A stretch of DNA of 64,000 nucleotides, taken from NCBI RefSeq assembly GCF_002943755.1, contig NZ_MQUB01000001.1:2654501-2718500 (forward strand). Reading direction: 5' to 3'. This stretch comes from Aureitalea marina (lineage in GTDB: Bacteria; Bacteroidota; Bacteroidia; Flavobacteriales; Flavobacteriaceae). Of the stretch, positions 8,147-16,852 are shown one piece after another. Position 1 is the stretch's first letter, and each line of letters opens with the position of its first letter. Made by a program: the position numbers and the translations under genes. The notes below the pieces were generated by a model. It did no database searches and was not told the origin of the DNA. It saw only the letters and a list, made by a program, of their open reading frames with translations.

Positions 8147-8155
8147 TTAGAAAAA

Positions 8156-8208
8156 CTTGGACGAGAAGCCTGTCCTGAGCTTGACTCAGGAAGGCCAAGT
8201 GGAGGAGC
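8156..8208 (+). repeat. tRNA-Asn-derived hairpin repeat, shortened unit C
   Basis: CTTGGAC at 8156 and the tRNA 3'-end copy CCAAGTGGAGGAGC (8195-8208) flank a different core. The core is a CCTGAG-CTTGA-CTCAGG hairpin that resembles the CCTGTCCTGAGCTTG-type intergenic repeat I associate with many bacterial genomes. Confidence 0.65.
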
Positions 8209-8217
8209 TTCATTCAG

Positions 8218-8244
8218 ATCCGGTCTTTCTACTGGATTTTTTTA
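8218..8244 (+). terminator. Terminator-like hairpin after repeat unit C
   Basis: ATCCGGT pairs with ACTGGAT (one wobble) and is followed by a T-rich tract. The remaining bases to 8380 contain no gene or clear motif that I can see. Confidence 0.55.
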
Positions 8245-8380
8245 TTTGGGAACAGTTGTCCGCGACCCTAAGTACACTCCAGCTCGCTCGCTCGCCTCTT
8301 TCTATCTTTAGTATCCCATTTTTCATAAATTGCCTTTCCAGAGGATCAAATTAGTCTGTAAACCCCCATAAACAGGGCAA

Positions 8381-8402
8381 GTGACATTTAGGTGACACTT
8401 AA
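8381..8402 (+). promoter_or_regulatory. 11-bp direct repeat upstream of the HTH gene, candidate operator
   Basis: GTGACATTTAG (8381-8391) is followed directly by GTGACACTTAA (8392-8402), a spacing of about one helical turn. Together with the preceding AA the block reads AAGTG...CACTT at its edges. It lies 30 bp upstream of the -7 element of the XRE-type gene, so autoregulation by that protein is plausible. Confidence 0.4.
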
Positions 8403-8431
8403 ATGGCGTGTAAATAACCAGGTATGCACCC

Positions 8432-8439
8432 TACATTTG
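8432..8439 (+). promoter_or_regulatory. -7 element (TACATTTG) of the HTH-CPBP operon
   Basis: This is an exact TAnnTTTG match 19 bp before the ATG at 8459. Confidence 0.6.
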
Positions 8440-8458
8440 TGTCATCAATAATCGTGAA

Positions 8459-9025
8459 ATGAAACGACCGACACTACAAGAGAACCTACTTTATCAACGC
8501 AAGTTAAAAGGGTATACCCAGGACGAGCTGGCCGAAAGGACCACCGTGGGAGTACGCACCATTCAACGTATAGAAAAGGGTGAAGTACAACCACACTTAC
8601 AGACCATAAAACTGTTGGCGGTTGGTTTGGGTGTTGAGGTTGATGACTTGATCGTTTTGGACGATCCCAAGGAAGAACCCATCGACCGGAAATGGATGCT
8701 TTTTTTGCATGCCTCTCCCTTTTTTGGCTTGATCATTCCCTTTGCCAATATCTTGTTTCCTCTTTTTATCTGGCTCAATAAGGCAGACGATAACAAGCGA
8801 TATGATGCCCATGGCCGTGCGGTGATCAATTTTCATGCGACTATCAGCTTGATGGTCGTCCTCTCTTTATTACTCTTTTTTGCGATCCCTGGCTTTAATT
8901 TCTTTATCACCGGTGGGCTCTTTTTGGTGGCGTTGATCTTTACTATTAAGAATACCATTTCAGCTATGGAAACAGGGAAGTGTTCCTACCCGTTGTCCAT
9001 TCCATTTCTAAAACCGAAGGCCTAA
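8459..9025 (+). CDS. XRE-family HTH protein with a C-terminal membrane domain (DUF4870-like)
   Basis: The product is 188 aa. Residues 5-65 form a Cro/CI-type helix-turn-helix (YTQDELAERTTVGVRTIQRIEKGEVQP). Residues about 80-180 contain three or four hydrophobic segments with the HGRAVINFHATIS signature typical of DUF4870-like membrane domains. The protein is thus a DNA-binding domain tied to the inner membrane. Two CPBP intramembrane proteases follow (26-bp gap, then a 1-bp overlap), apparently in one operon. That invites a model in which the regulator is released or controlled by proteolysis, which is inference only. It could equally be a membrane-level sensor without cleavage. Confidence 0.85.
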   Translation: MKRPTLQENLLYQRKLKGYTQDELAERTTVGVRTIQRIEKGEVQPHLQTIKLLAVGLGVEVDDLIVLDDPKEEPIDRKWMLFLHASPFFGLIIPFANILFPLFIWLNKADDNKRYDAHGRAVINFHATISLMVVLSLLLFFAIPGFNFFITGGLFLVALIFTIKNTISAMETGKCSYPLSIPFLKPKA

Positions 9026-9051
9026 ACAGCATTCAACAAACATCTTAAACT

Positions 9052-9765
9052 ATGATCGGATTAGTAGTCATACTATTGATCTCATGGGGACTATTGTACC
9101 TTTTTGAGAAGAAGAATTTAAATGCAATTGGGTTGATTCCCAATGGGAAACGCCTGCAGCAGTTTGCGATCGGCCTGGTCCTGATCGTGGCAATCTGCCT
9201 GATGCTAATTGGTATTGAGACCTCGCTTAAGTCCATCGAATGGCAATTTTTGGGATTCGAGATCGGTACTATTGCAGACGCTTTTATCTATCACCTCAGA
9301 TCAGCGCTAACGGAAGATCTCGTTTTCAGAGGGGCCTTACTTTTCATACTGAATCAGCGTCTGGGTGCCAAATGGGGGATAATGATCTCGGCCATTTGCT
9401 TTGGGGTCTACCATGTGTTCTCCTATGGGATTTTGACAGAACGGTTGATGGTGATCGGTTATGTGATTGTAGTAACCGGTTTTACGGGTTATGTCTGGGC
9501 CTGGGCTTTCCACAAAACAAGATCGATCTACCTGGGATTGGGACTACATGTAGGATACAACATGATCATGGCCTGTTTTTACGAATCTCAGCCCTATGGA
9601 GAGCTCTTGTTTACTGAACTCTCTAGTGTGGATCTGGTTGACCCGATGGCCTCCTATTATTCCATCTTCAGAGGCTTGTTTCCTGCGCTCATGACCCTGA
9701 TCTCACTCAAATTCTTGTTGCGGTCAAGGATGATAGGCAGCGCTGAAATAGTTGAACAATCATAA
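9052..9765 (+). CDS. CPBP-family intramembrane metalloprotease
   Basis: This 237-aa membrane protein has about seven or eight hydrophobic segments. The CPBP (CAAX protease/bacteriocin-processing) motifs are present: EDLVFRG for motif 1 (usually EExxxR, here ED), FGVYH for motif 2 and HVGYN for motif 3. These Glu/His residues bind the catalytic metal. CPBP proteins act in membrane-protein processing, bacteriocin immunity or regulation. The ED in place of EE is a modest departure, so activity is likely but not certain. Its stop codon overlaps the start of a second CPBP gene. Confidence 0.88.
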   Translation: MIGLVVILLISWGLLYLFEKKNLNAIGLIPNGKRLQQFAIGLVLIVAICLMLIGIETSLKSIEWQFLGFEIGTIADAFIYHLRSALTEDLVFRGALLFILNQRLGAKWGIMISAICFGVYHVFSYGILTERLMVIGYVIVVTGFTGYVWAWAFHKTRSIYLGLGLHVGYNMIMACFYESQPYGELLFTELSSVDLVDPMASYYSIFRGLFPALMTLISLKFLLRSRMIGSAEIVEQS

Positions 9766-10574
9766 TGAAGTCCTTGTTTGTAAAATATCCTTCAGCTAGT
9801 CGGTTTGTTCTTGCCATACTGATGTTTGCAGCTGTTCTGATTGTCAGCCCAGTGATCGATGGGCCATATCTGAAGCAGTATTTTCCCTATCTCTCGGCCA
9901 TCTTATTGGTTGGAGTGACTTGGTTCCTTTTAAAATTGGACGGGACAAACCTCACGGCCTTAGGTCTGAACATAAGTTGGAGGAATTGCTCCTTTATTTT
10001 AGTCGGCATTCTTATTGGTGCTCTAGCCTTCCTTTTCGCCAATTTGGCCAGGTCACTTTATACCGGAGAAACCATGGCGCTTAGCGCTAACATCGATTAT
10101 CAAACAATACTGAGCTCTTTTTACTTGATCCTTCCAACTGTAGCTGTAGAAGAGTTAATATTTCGAGGCTATCTTTTTAAAAAGACTATCGCGATCTCCA
10201 ATGTTATAGTCGCGAACATTGTTTTTTCAGTGCTTTTTATGCTTGTTCATGTTATAGATGGAGAAGTGCTTGAGAGTCCTGGGAGAATGGTCATGCTAGT
10301 GATCAGTATTCCGGTAGGGCACTTGATGTTTGCCACGGCTTTACTTCGATCCGGAACCTTATTCTTTCCTATTGGGCTTCACCTTGGTAACAATTGGGCC
10401 ACACGACATCTGATTTCGAGCATGGATGACGGTCAGAGTATACTTTTTGTGCTGGAGCGGGTTAATTTTGATACGTGGCCGTCCTTCATTGGACTGCTCC
10501 TAATTTATAATGGCGTATTTCTACTGCTTACCTGGTTGATCTGGAAATGGAGACGGGGAAGTGCTAAGGAATGA
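9765..10574 (+). CDS. Second CPBP-family intramembrane metalloprotease
   Basis: This 269-aa membrane protein carries canonical CPBP motif 1, VEELIFRG (EE present), motif 2 region LVHVIDG and motif 3 HLGNNWA. Its ATG overlaps the upstream CPBP stop codon (TAATG), so the two are translationally coupled and could work together. The pair is too divergent to be a fresh duplication. Downstream, the operon meets a convergent small Cys-rich gene on the other strand. Confidence 0.9.
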   Translation: MKSLFVKYPSASRFVLAILMFAAVLIVSPVIDGPYLKQYFPYLSAILLVGVTWFLLKLDGTNLTALGLNISWRNCSFILVGILIGALAFLFANLARSLYTGETMALSANIDYQTILSSFYLILPTVAVEELIFRGYLFKKTIAISNVIVANIVFSVLFMLVHVIDGEVLESPGRMVMLVISIPVGHLMFATALLRSGTLFFPIGLHLGNNWATRHLISSMDDGQSILFVLERVNFDTWPSFIGLLLIYNGVFLLLTWLIWKWRRGSAKE

Positions 10575-10591
10575 TGGATGAGAAGCGGGTC

Positions 10592-10765
10592 TTAAGCCAC
10601 CTTCTTCAACAGATCGAAGCAAGGACACTTCTTGCAGCGCTTGGCCTCGGCTTTCTTATATTTCTTACAACACTTGGACTTGCACTTGCCCACAACGCAG
10701 CAGCCGTTGGCCTGGAGGGTAAGGATGCGTTCTTCTTTGAGCTTTTTGTCTTTCTTTTTTCCCAA
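10592..10765 (-). CDS. Small Lys/Cys-rich protein, probable metal-binding miniprotein
   Basis: I read this 57-aa frame directly on the minus strand. It has no ATG, and a TTG at 10765 is the best start. The protein is very basic and holds eight cysteines in the pattern CC-x4-C-x3-CC-x10-C-x2-C-x-C, ending in KKCPCFDLLKK. Regular Cys spacing, a strong Lys bias and a TAnnTTTG promoter about 24 bp before the TTG all support a real gene. The longer frame on the plus strand over the same bases reads as hydrophobic leucine-rich noise and is rejected. Zinc or Fe-S binding is the obvious guess. The function is unknown. Confidence 0.65.
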   Translation of the reverse strand: MGKKKDKKLKEERILTLQANGCCVVGKCKSKCCKKYKKAEAKRCKKCPCFDLLKKVA

Positions 10766-10788
10766 GTCTGTGTCAGAAAAGAATGGGC

Positions 10789-10796
10789 CAAAAATA
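10789..10796 (-). promoter_or_regulatory. -7 element (TATTTTTG) of the Cys-rich miniprotein gene
   Basis: This is an exact consensus match on the minus strand, 23 bp before the proposed TTG start. It supports both the strand and the start choice. Confidence 0.5.
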
Positions 10797-10941
10797 ATTA
10801 TTTTAAATCAATCTAAATAAGTTTAACGTGATAAAATTCGTTAAAATTTAGATCGAGCAGGAAGGAGGAAAGCGCTCCTTCATCATCTCGCTTTTGGTGT
10901 TAATGGCTTCGCTTTCTTATCTTTAAGGGAACTAACTATCC

Positions 10942-11736
10942 ATGATACATTTCTTTAGACGTATTCGTCGAAAATTACTCAACCAGGAACGGGTTGGAAA
11001 GTACCTGATCTATGCCGTTGGCGAGATACTCCTGGTCGTTATCGGTATACTGATTGCCCTACAGGTCAACAACTGGAACCAGGAGCGCATCAGCAGAGAT
11101 AAGGAGAAAGTTTACCTCAAGGAGATAAGAGCTTCTCTGGAAAAGGACCTGGCAGACCAAAACAGAGTCTTTGATTTCAATGGAAAGAAAATTGCACTCA
11201 TCCTTCAGATCATCAGTGAAATGGGTAAGGACAAATCCAAGACCGAGCATATGCTCTATCTCTTCGGGCTACTCAACAAGGAACCTGAAGGTAGTCTAGT
11301 CAATTATGACGTGTTTATACCCAATCGGGCAGCCTTCGACAATATGCTTTCCTCGGAGAATATCGGTATTGTACAAGACGATGAACTTCGCTCCAAATTG
11401 TCTGAGTACTATCGGGGAGAGATCGTCGATACGGGTACCCAGGAAAGAGTAAAACAAATTGTAAGGAAATTTAGTGACCTGATCACCCGTCTTGGGGTTA
11501 ATAAAGAATCCATGCGGGCGATGATGAATATGGAAACAAATTACCCGTCTGCGGAAGAGATGGACCCCATCAACGGGCCGGAGATCATGGGGCAGATCTT
11601 CCTGATGATGAAAAATGTGGAATCTCAGAATGTTTGGCTTGAAGAGGTGCAGGAGAATACCCAGTTTCTGATTCAGAATATCGATCAATATTTGGGGCAG
11701 TTAACAACAACAATTCCTGTCAATCCGAATACCTAG
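10942..11736 (+). CDS. DUF6090 family membrane-anchored protein
   Basis: The product is 264 aa. The N-terminal block (FFRRIRRKLLNQERVGKYLIYAVGEILLVVIGILIALQVNNWN) is the hallmark of the Bacteroidota family DUF6090: a basic amphipathic start, a single membrane helix at about residues 23-42 and the QVNNWN exit. A mostly helical extracytoplasmic or cytoplasmic domain follows. No catalytic motif is evident. Such genes are usually solitary, as here. Function unknown. Confidence 0.88.
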   Translation: MIHFFRRIRRKLLNQERVGKYLIYAVGEILLVVIGILIALQVNNWNQERISRDKEKVYLKEIRASLEKDLADQNRVFDFNGKKIALILQIISEMGKDKSKTEHMLYLFGLLNKEPEGSLVNYDVFIPNRAAFDNMLSSENIGIVQDDELRSKLSEYYRGEIVDTGTQERVKQIVRKFSDLITRLGVNKESMRAMMNMETNYPSAEEMDPINGPEIMGQIFLMMKNVESQNVWLEEVQENTQFLIQNIDQYLGQLTTTIPVNPNT

Positions 11737-11744
11737 TAATGTGA

Positions 11745-12389
11745 CTACTCCTCAGGTGTAAAATCGAGAGCCCGATAAGATTCTCCTTGTATCAGGCTTT
11801 TTGGATTGGCTGAGGTATTTCTGAAGGTGATGGGGAAAGAGGTTTGGTACCCTGGGCGCCAATCGCCAAATCGGGTTGCTACAAAACGCATCATAGGAGC
11901 GCCTGCATTTCCTGAGGCTCCGCTGAAGCCAATGGGATCACCTTGTTCCACAAAATCGCCTTCTTCGACTATAGCTCCATCCTTGGTCAGGTTCTGATAG
12001 TGATAGAAGAAGCCGTCTTCGTCTCTAAGGATAACAAAATTCAGAGTAGGTGAGAAGTCATCACCTGATTCTTCCACTAGCATGATGGTTCCCTTTCTCG
12101 TAGCTGTCACTAAGGTCCCAACACTCATTTTAAATTCGATGCCAAATTGGTCAGGGGCCCCTTCGCTGTGTGGTGGTCCGCTGCAATTGCTCAAACCGAT
12201 CTGGTAGGATTGTCCAACGGGATACGGAAGAACATTGTTGGACGTTTCCCAGTTGGGGTAGCTCACACCTTCGCATCCGTTCGCCCCACCAAGTGGAGTT
12301 CCTATGGTGTCCGATACAAATTCTTCATCATCTTCACATGCCACAAACGCAATGGCGACAAGAAGCAAATAGAGCCGGTGAACTCTCAT
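11745..12389 (-). CDS. M23/LytM-like lipoprotein with a degenerate active site
   Basis: The product is 214 aa with a lipoprotein signal (LLLVAIAFVACEDD, Cys at residue 18). The C-terminal half follows the LytM fold order: a beta-hairpin GTLVTATRKGTIM, FFYHYQNLTKDG, then EEGDFVEQGDPIGFSGASGNAG. The zinc ligands look lost. The usual HxxxD reads GIEF, and the final HxH reads PMMRF. It is therefore probably a pseudoenzyme that binds cell wall or a partner, like the EnvC/NlpD-type LytM activators. It is convergent with the DUF6090 gene, and its 5' end faces the glycosyltransferase. Confidence 0.8.
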   Translation of the reverse strand: MRVHRLYLLLVAIAFVACEDDEEFVSDTIGTPLGGANGCEGVSYPNWETSNNVLPYPVGQSYQIGLSNCSGPPHSEGAPDQFGIEFKMSVGTLVTATRKGTIMLVEESGDDFSPTLNFVILRDEDGFFYHYQNLTKDGAIVEEGDFVEQGDPIGFSGASGNAGAPMMRFVATRFGDWRPGYQTSFPITFRNTSANPKSLIQGESYRALDFTPEE

Positions 12390-12485
12390 AATTTTTCTTT
12401 AAAAATAGCGCTTCTCTAAATCAGTCGCTAGTCAAAAGTTAAACTTACATAATTCGTAATGAAAAACTTATTTTAAATTCGGGGC

Positions 12486-13205
12486 ATGAAAAAGTTGTCC
12501 ATTATCATCCCTTGTTACAACGAAGAGAGAACTATCCATCTGATTCTGGATAAGGTTCGTTCGGTCCAATTGATCGGGGAGATGGAAAAGGAATTGGTCA
12601 TTGTGAACGATTTCTCGACCGACGACAGCAAAGGTGCCATCCAGCGATACATGGTTAATCATCCGGACCTGACCATCAGTTATGTTGAGCACCAAAAGAA
12701 TATGGGAAAAGGTGCCGCCCTTCACACAGGTATAAAACAGGCAACAGGTGACTTACTGATCATACAAGACGCGGACCTGGAGTATGATCCAAGGGAGTAC
12801 AATGACCTGCTCAAACCTATACTCGAGGGTCATGCCGATGTGGTTTATGGCTCTCGCTTCATGGGTTCCAACCCGCACCGCATACTGTTCTTCTGGCATT
12901 CTATTGGCAATAAGTTTCTGACCATGCTCAGCAACATGGCTACCAATTTAAACCTGACCGATATGGAGACCTGTTATAAGTTGTTCCGGACGGATTTGAT
13001 CAAGGGTTTAAGCTTGAAGGAGAATCGCTTTGGTTTTGAGCCAGAGGTAACGGCCAAGATCTCGCGTATCCCTAAGATCCGAATTTATGAAGTTGGGATA
13101 TCCTATTATGGTCGCTCTTACGAAGAAGGTAAGAAAATAGGATGGAAGGACGGTTTTCGAGCCATCTACTGTATCGTCAAATACGGTTTCTTGAGATCTA
13201 AATAG
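12486..13205 (+). CDS. Family 2 glycosyltransferase (DPM1-like)
   Basis: This 239-aa product has a GT-A fold. The nucleotide-binding strand [13 protein letters not shown] is near the N-terminus, followed by VNDFSTDD, the [10 protein letters not shown] segment, the DxD-like metal motif QDADLEYDP and the acceptor-site VVYGSRF. It resembles polyprenyl-phosphate sugar synthases. No C-terminal membrane helices are present, so it is a soluble or peripheral enzyme. It is monocistronic. The sugar and acceptor cannot be assigned. The following 13206-13481 holds no gene that I can support. Confidence 0.92.
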   Translation: MKKLSIIIPCYNEERTIHLILDKVRSVQLIGEMEKELVIVNDFSTDDSKGAIQRYMVNHPDLTISYVEHQKNMGKGAALHTGIKQATGDLLIIQDADLEYDPREYNDLLKPILEGHADVVYGSRFMGSNPHRILFFWHSIGNKFLTMLSNMATNLNLTDMETCYKLFRTDLIKGLSLKENRFGFEPEVTAKISRIPKIRIYEVGISYYGRSYEEGKKIGWKDGFRAIYCIVKYGFLRSK

Positions 13206-13481
13206 ACCGGCCAAAAAACTAAGCTTTGATCAAGGCTTGGGTCATTTAGTTAATATTTTTCCTTTTCAGTCCCAGAATTTCTTTTTCTTGATCCAGGACG
13301 CTTTTCAAAAGAGTGTTAGTAATTCATTGGATAATCAATTCAGTATGAATAATTAAAGTCACCTTTACGGAAGCTTGAGGAGACTGATGTAGGAATTCAC
13401 TGCTTTTCATTGCGTTAAAACCCGAGGTGGATCAAAGCCATTTTGGTACTTTTAGAACTTCACCAACTTTTACAATTTCAC

Positions 13482-16400
13482 ATGAGAAAATTATGTATCG
13501 GGCTTATTGCGCTGGCATTACTGCTGCCCTCAGGCCTGCTGATCGCGCAAAAGAGAGGAAGCTCCAATACTTCCTCAGAAAAGGGTCCTTCCTTGGATGC
13601 TTTTAAGTTTAGAAATGTAGGACCGGCCTTTCTTTCTGGCCGTATTGCAGATATTGCTATCCACCCTGATGATGAAAGTGTTTGGTACGTTGCCGTTGGG
13701 TCTGGAGGAGTTTGGAAGACCGAAAATGCGGGAACAACCTGGAAACCACTTTTTGACGGACAGGCTTCATACTCTATAGGTTGTATTACCATCGATTCCC
13801 GTAACCCCTCTACCATCTGGGTTGGTTCCGGCGAGAATGTTGGAGGCCGTCACGTAGGATTTGGGGACGGGGTTTATCGTTCACTTGATGGTGGTGCCAG
13901 TTGGAAGAACATGGGTCTAAAAAATAGTGAGCATATTTCCAAGATCATCGTTCATCCTGATAATTCTGATGTGGTTTGGGTTGCAGTCCAGGGTCCACTT
14001 TGGAGTTCTGGAGGAGAGCGAGGTCTCTATAAAACCACAGATGGCGGCGAAAGCTGGAACAAGGTATTGGGAGATGACACCTGGACAGGGGTTACCGATC
14101 TGATGATAGACCCGAGGGATCCTCAGTTGCTGTATGCGGCTACCTGGGACCGGCACAGAACAGTAGCGGCCTATATGGGTGGAGGACCTGGTACGGGGAT
14201 TCATCGCTCCTATGATGGGGGTGATACCTGGGAAGAATTGAGTACGGGTCTTCCGAAATCCAATATGGGGAAGATCGGTCTGGCCATTTCTCCTCAGCAA
14301 CCAGATGTGATCTATGCGGCCATCGAATTGGATCGTACCAAAGGAGGAGTTTATCGTTCGGCAGATCGAGGGAGCTCCTGGAAGAAGATGTCCGACGCTG
14401 TTTCCGGTGGTACAGGACCACATTACTACCAGGAATTGTATGCCAGTCCACATAAATTCGATCGATTGTATTTGATGAATGTTCGGGTACTGACCTCGGA
14501 AGACGGAGGAAAGACATTCAATCAGTTAAAGGAACAGAACAAGCACTCAGATAATCACGTCATTGCCTTTAAGAAAGATGATCCGGATTATCTGATGATA
14601 GGTACCGATGCAGGCATCTATGAAAGTTTTGACCTGGCAGAGAATTGGCGTTACATTAAGAATTTACCCTTAACACAATTCTACAAGGTTGCGGTTAACA
14701 ATGCGGAACCCTTCTATCACATCTTTGGAGGAACCCAGGACAATGGTTCAGTTGGAGGCCCTTCCCAGACGGACGAACGTGAAGGAATTGCCAATAAACA
14801 CTGGTACAAGACACTTTTTGCGGATGGTCATCAATCGGCGACGGACCCACAGTACAATGATATCATCTATGCGGAGACTCAGCAAGGAGGCTTGCATCGG
14901 ATTGATCTGACTACAGGAGAACAGGTAATGGTCCAACCTCAGGCCCAGGCCGGAGATCCGCATGAACGCTTCAATTGGGATGCGCCTATTCTGGTAAGTC
15001 CTCACGATCCATCCCGTCTGTACTTTGCCTCTTATCGGGTTTGGAAGTCGGATAGCCGAGGAGACGATTGGACACCGATCTCTGGAGATCTGACCCGTAA
15101 TGAAGAGCGGATCACCTTGCCTATCATGGGGCGTCAACAGAGCTGGGATAATCCATGGGATGTGAATGCCATGTCCAACTACAATACCATTACCTCTCTG
15201 TCCGAATCCCCTGTAAAAGAAGGTCTGCTATACGCCGGAACAGACGATGGCTACATTGCAGTTTCAGAGAATGATGGAGGTAGCTGGAACCGAATTCCAG
15301 TTACACGATTTGGCCTGCCCGGGCGAAGTTTTGTGAACGATATCAAAGCGGATCTTTTCGATGAGAATACCGTATATGTGGTTTTAGACAACCACAAAGA
15401 AGGTGACTTCAAACCTTATGTGTTTAAGAGCACGGACAAAGGAGCAAGCTGGACCTCTATTTCCTCAAATATCCCGGAAAGAACCCTAACCTGGAGAATC
15501 GTTCAGGATTATCAGAGTCCTGGTTTGATGTTCCTGGCCACAGAATTCGGAATTTATACCACCTTGGATGGTGGTTCCAAGTGGCACAAATTACCAGGAA
15601 CACCTAATATGGCATTCCGTGACCTGGTTATCCAAAAAAGAGAGGATGACCTTGTCGCAGCCTCCTTCGGCCGAGGTTTCTATGTGTTAGACGACTATAG
15701 CGCACTGCGTCAAATGGGTGCGGAGAAACTGGCTCAGCCAGGGGCTTTATTTGCCCCAAGGGCAGCTAAGCACTATGTTCCGCGTTCTAATGTAGGTAAT
15801 ACAGGGGCGGATTATTATTTCGCTAAGAACCCGGCTTTCGGAGCCACCTTTACCTACCACTTGAGCGATCTGGAGAAGTCTCTTAAGGCTCAACGAAAGG
15901 AAAGTGAAAAGGCCCTGAACAAGGATACCAAGAATGTACCCTTCCCAGGATGGGAGGCCTTGGACGAAGAAGCCAATGAAGGTAAGGCTATGCTTTGGTT
16001 AAGTATACAAGACGCTCAAGGGAACGTGATCAGAAATGTTTCAAAGGGTGCTAGCAAAGGCAGTGGTCGAATCACTTGGGATCTCAGGCATGAGAGTCGT
16101 CGTTCCATCCGAGGCAATGCTTCAGACAACCGAGGTGGTGGATGGTGGAATGCCGGTCCTATGGTAACCCCAGGAAACTACCAGGCAACCCTTTACCTGG
16201 AAAAAGAGGGAGCCGTTACCAAGCTGGATGGCCCAGTCAGTTTCGAGGTAAGATCCATTCGTGAAGGAGTGTTGAAGGGAGTAGACTATCAAACCTTTGA
16301 TGCCTACCGTCAAGAGATCGAACAGTTCCAGGACGATCTGAATGCTCTTAGGGATATAATGGACGAGAATAACCGGATGCTGAAGGCTTTGACCACTGCG

Positions 16401-16745
16401 GCTTCCAGGACTCCATTGATACCAGGTAATGTCAATCAAAGGTTAGCTGACGCCCGCTCGGCCATGATCACCTTAGAGCAAGACATGTTTGGCAACAAGT
16501 CCAAGAACGAGATCGGGGAGCGCAATCCACCTAGTGTTCAGTCTCATTTTGGGACGGCAAGCCGGGGATTGAATACGACCTATGGTCCGACCCCATTACA
16601 CAGAAAGAGCTTAGGAATTGCTAAATCTATGATGAATGCTGTTCGGCCCAGGATCGTTAGCATGAACCAGCAGACCTTACCAGCAATAGAGCAGGTGTTA
16701 AAGGATGCCGGCGCTCCATACATCATTGGTCAAGGTATTGACTAG
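13482..16745 (+). CDS. Large secreted BNR/Vps10-type beta-propeller protein
   Basis: The product is 1087 aa from the ATG at 13482; an in-frame TTG at 13443 lies before the hydrophobic start and was not used. A clear Sec signal peptide (LCIGLIALALLLPSGLLIAQ) is followed by repeated BNR/sortilin-like motifs of the form S.DGG.SW (for example SLDGGASWKNM, TTDGGESWNKV, SADRGSSWKKM, STDKGASWTSI). These make one or two propellers over about residues 45-720. A C-terminal region (about 760-1087) with a beta-sandwich and a helical part carries no obvious T9SS sorting domain. Such proteins are often called glycosyl hydrolase or WD40-like, but no catalytic residues can be claimed. Confidence 0.88.
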   Translation: MRKLCIGLIALALLLPSGLLIAQKRGSSNTSSEKGPSLDAFKFRNVGPAFLSGRIADIAIHPDDESVWYVAVGSGGVWKTENAGTTWKPLFDGQASYSIGCITIDSRNPSTIWVGSGENVGGRHVGFGDGVYRSLDGGASWKNMGLKNSEHISKIIVHPDNSDVVWVAVQGPLWSSGGERGLYKTTDGGESWNKVLGDDTWTGVTDLMIDPRDPQLLYAATWDRHRTVAAYMGGGPGTGIHRSYDGGDTWEELSTGLPKSNMGKIGLAISPQQPDVIYAAIELDRTKGGVYRSADRGSSWKKMSDAVSGGTGPHYYQELYASPHKFDRLYLMNVRVLTSEDGGKTFNQLKEQNKHSDNHVIAFKKDDPDYLMIGTDAGIYESFDLAENWRYIKNLPLTQFYKVAVNNAEPFYHIFGGTQDNGSVGGPSQTDEREGIANKHWYKTLFADGHQSATDPQYNDIIYAETQQGGLHRIDLTTGEQVMVQPQAQAGDPHERFNWDAPILVSPHDPSRLYFASYRVWKSDSRGDDWTPISGDLTRNEERITLPIMGRQQSWDNPWDVNAMSNYNTITSLSESPVKEGLLYAGTDDGYIAVSENDGGSWNRIPVTRFGLPGRSFVNDIKADLFDENTVYVVLDNHKEGDFKPYVFKSTDKGASWTSISSNIPERTLTWRIVQDYQSPGLMFLATEFGIYTTLDGGSKWHKLPGTPNMAFRDLVIQKREDDLVAASFGRGFYVLDDYSALRQMGAEKLAQPGALFAPRAAKHYVPRSNVGNTGADYYFAKNPAFGATFTYHLSDLEKSLKAQRKESEKALNKDTKNVPFPGWEALDEEANEGKAMLWLSIQDAQGNVIRNVSKGASKGSGRITWDLRHESRRSIRGNASDNRGGGWWNAGPMVTPGNYQATLYLEKEGAVTKLDGPVSFEVRSIREGVLKGVDYQTFDAYRQEIEQFQDDLNALRDIMDENNRMLKALTTAASRTPLIPGNVNQRLADARSAMITLEQDMFGNKSKNEIGERNPPSVQSHFGTASRGLNTTYGPTPLHRKSLGIAKSMMNAVRPRIVSMNQQTLPAIEQVLKDAGAPYIIGQGID

Positions 16746-16765
16746 AATAAATAAACGTTAGTTGT

Positions 16766-16795
16766 AACCCTCGGATCTTCCGGGGTTATTTTTTT
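16766..16795 (+). terminator. Terminator of the BNR-protein gene
   Basis: AACCC(T)CGGA pairs with TCCGGGGTT across a TCT loop (one bulged T) and is followed by a T-rich tract. Confidence 0.8.
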
Positions 16796-16852
16796 GGGAC
16801 TAAGTGAATTGGGTTTTATTGGGTAACTTTATGTACACCAAACCAATAGATT

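Noticed and set aside
7794-8354. Several 60-70-codon frames inside the tRNA-derived repeat array
   Set aside because: They run through repeats and terminator hairpins, lack motifs, and change content between repeat units.
10571-10816. 81-codon plus-strand frame after the second CPBP gene
   Set aside because: Its hydrophobic Leu/Phe-rich sequence is the complement of the patterned Cys/Lys protein at 10592-10765, which has its own promoter. It shows no family features.
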